From: an uncultured Ligilactobacillus sp.
GTDB taxonomy: Bacteria > Bacillota > Bacilli > Lactobacillales > Lactobacillaceae
Reading direction: 5' to 3'
Assembly: GCA_934215475.1 (NCBI GenBank)
Contig: CAKPZY010000063.1
Span: forward strand, 1-6,823
DNA: 6,823 bases
The notes beneath the pieces are model-generated. The model had not been told where the DNA came from. It did no database searches and saw only the letters and a program-made list of their open reading frames with translations. A program made the translations under genes and the position numbers. Shown piece after piece: positions 6,246-6,823 of this stretch (the first letter of the stretch is position 1; every line of letters starts with the position of its first letter).

Positions 6246-6500
6246 AAAATCAGAGTTGGCTTTAACAAAAGAATCGAATTGGCTCTCGGGTATTTTTTCA
6301 AAGTCTTCTTGGCTACTTATATTTGAAGCTGACAGAAAAGAATTGATATCAGAATACTTTGAATGCCTACTCATAAATACTTTTGGAAAAAGAACATCAA
6401 AGCTAACGCTTTGCTTTCCAGAATTATTTTCAAGATTTTTTTGAAAGTCGTTCAATTCATTTGTAAGGTCATCAAGCTGATCACTTAAATTTTTACTCAA
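6174..6500 (-). CDS. Leftward small phage-associated protein (moron candidate)
   Basis: A 108-residue soluble protein with no membrane segment or signal peptide. The N-terminus is Asp/Asn/Leu-rich and helical (about 1-30). Then comes FDVLFPKVFMSRHSKYSDINSF (about 34-55; fewer residues conserved in detail), SQEDFEKIP (about 63-71), and an aromatic SSWQDMQQQATNEYFAKKLGF C-terminal part. The alternating motif style resembles small conserved proteins I have seen on Firmicutes phages and mobile elements, but I cannot name a family or function. The start is a TTG (6500) with GAAGGTG (from 6508) 7 bases upstream, and a perfect TATAAT at 6534-6539. It opposes the early rightward operon and overlaps the small early gene by 72 bases. 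No terminator follows its stop. Confidence 0.78.
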   Translation of the reverse strand: MSKNLSDQLDDLTNELNDFQKNLENNSGKQSVSFDVLFPKVFMSRHSKYSDINSFLSASNISSQEDFEKIPESQFDSFVKANSDFSSWQDMQQQATNEYFAKKLGFSN

Positions 6501-6507
6501 ATTTATT

Positions 6508-6515
6508 CACCTTCT
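6508..6515 (-). promoter_or_regulatory. Ribosome binding site supporting a TTG start
   Basis: AGAAGGTG on the minus strand lies 7 bases before the TTG at 6498-6500. No ATG or GTG further in is comparably placed, so the unusual start codon is accepted. Confidence 0.65.
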
Positions 6516-6533
6516 TTCATTGGAGATAACTCA

Positions 6534-6539
6534 ATTATA
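6534..6539 (-). promoter_or_regulatory. -10 box for the leftward small gene
   Basis: A perfect TATAAT on the minus strand, about 34 bases before the TTG start. Candidate -35 boxes are poorly spaced (TTGTGA at 14 bases, TTGGCT at 19), so strength is uncertain. An independent promoter is needed because no leftward gene lies upstream within the window. Confidence 0.5.
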
Positions 6540-6593
6540 CAGAAAAATTTAAATCACAAGCCAATTAATTTAAATAGAAAGGAGTTGATTATT

Positions 6594-6823
6594 ATGCAAC
6601 AGATGTTGTCGATCGAATTACCAAAAGGCGAGATTGAGCTGATGGTTAAGCAAACAGCCAGTCAGTACTTTGATGAATTAATTGCTGGTAAGACTTGGAC
6701 ATTAGACGAGTTCCGTCGAAACTGCTGTTTCAATCGGGAACGTGCCTGGGTCACACTGCATATCTTCTCTGAGTTTAAAGATGAAATTGACTTCCACAAT
6801 CAGGGCGGCTGGTTAAGGCCTAG
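6594..6823 (+). CDS. DUF771-like early protein, 3' end outside the window
   Basis: The first 76 codons of an open frame that continues past the window edge. AAAGGAG lies 9 bases before the ATG. Features seen: an N-terminal ELPKGEIELMVKQTASQYFDELI segment (about 8-30), then WTLDEFRRNCCFNRERAWVTLHIFSEFKDEID (about 35-66) and GGWLRP. The order TLDEFRR, then an aromatic helix and a terminal GGW, resembles DUF771 proteins found in the early region of phages of lactobacilli and lactococci, which often look like DNA-binding or recombination-accessory proteins; the exact function is not established. Expected to be expressed from the rightward early promoter, across the opposing gene. Confidence 0.82.
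   Translation, partial: MQQMLSIELPKGEIELMVKQTASQYFDELIAGKTWTLDEFRRNCCFNRERAWVTLHIFSEFKDEIDFHNQGGWLRP

Noticed and set aside
6050..6301. Leftward 83-residue open frame overlapping the small early gene
   Set aside because: It is a frame shadow across two better genes, with no ribosome site and Cys/Trp-rich random composition.
6211..6444. Rightward 77-residue open frame opposite the leftward small gene
   Set aside because: No ribosome site, and it is antisense to a gene with proper start signals and protein-like composition.
1..6823. CRISPR array, rRNA, tRNA or insertion sequence
   Set aside because: No regularly spaced repeats, RNA gene signatures or transposase motifs were seen anywhere in the window.

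Overview
The window reads as the lysogeny module and first early genes of a temperate siphophage integrated in, or infecting, a low-GC Gram-positive bacterium, most likely a member of Lactobacillaceae. This is inferred from gene order (integrase, accessory genes, CI, Cro, DUF771-type early protein), AT-rich composition, strong AGGAGG-type ribosome binding sites, and the character of the integrase, repressor and DUF771-like protein. No host gene is visible; species is not resolvable from sequence alone.

Layout. A leftward block runs from about 5659 down to 31: a CI-type repressor with a LexA/S24 self-cleavage domain, a two-helix membrane protein with a Ser/Lys-rich stalk, an 897-residue protein combining a predicted nuclease with an N6-adenine methyltransferase (type IIG restriction-modification candidate), and a tyrosine integrase. 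The two middle genes sit in the position where lactic acid bacterial prophages carry lysogenic-conversion and anti-phage genes. A rho-independent terminator separates the restriction gene from the integrase. Two further hairpins (3980-4027 and 4912-4950) lie in the leftward block, but their U-runs point rightward.

The divergent control region (5660-5814) holds a good leftward promoter for the repressor and a rightward early promoter. A 17-bp inverted repeat, GTTCACG-N3-CGTG-N-AC, occurs twice there, and a third copy lies inside the 3' end of cro (6006-6022). These are the probable CI/Cro operators.

The rightward operon carries cro, a small coiled-coil-like early gene, and a DUF771-like gene cut by the window end. 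Between the last two sits a leftward 108-residue gene with a TTG start and its own TATAAT box, so it opposes early transcription. It overlaps the 3' end of the small early gene and looks like a later insertion (moron).

In lysogeny the likely program is CI plus the membrane protein, the restriction enzyme and perhaps the opposing small gene, all of which could protect the lysogen against other phages. That role is inferred from position and domain content, not shown by the sequence.
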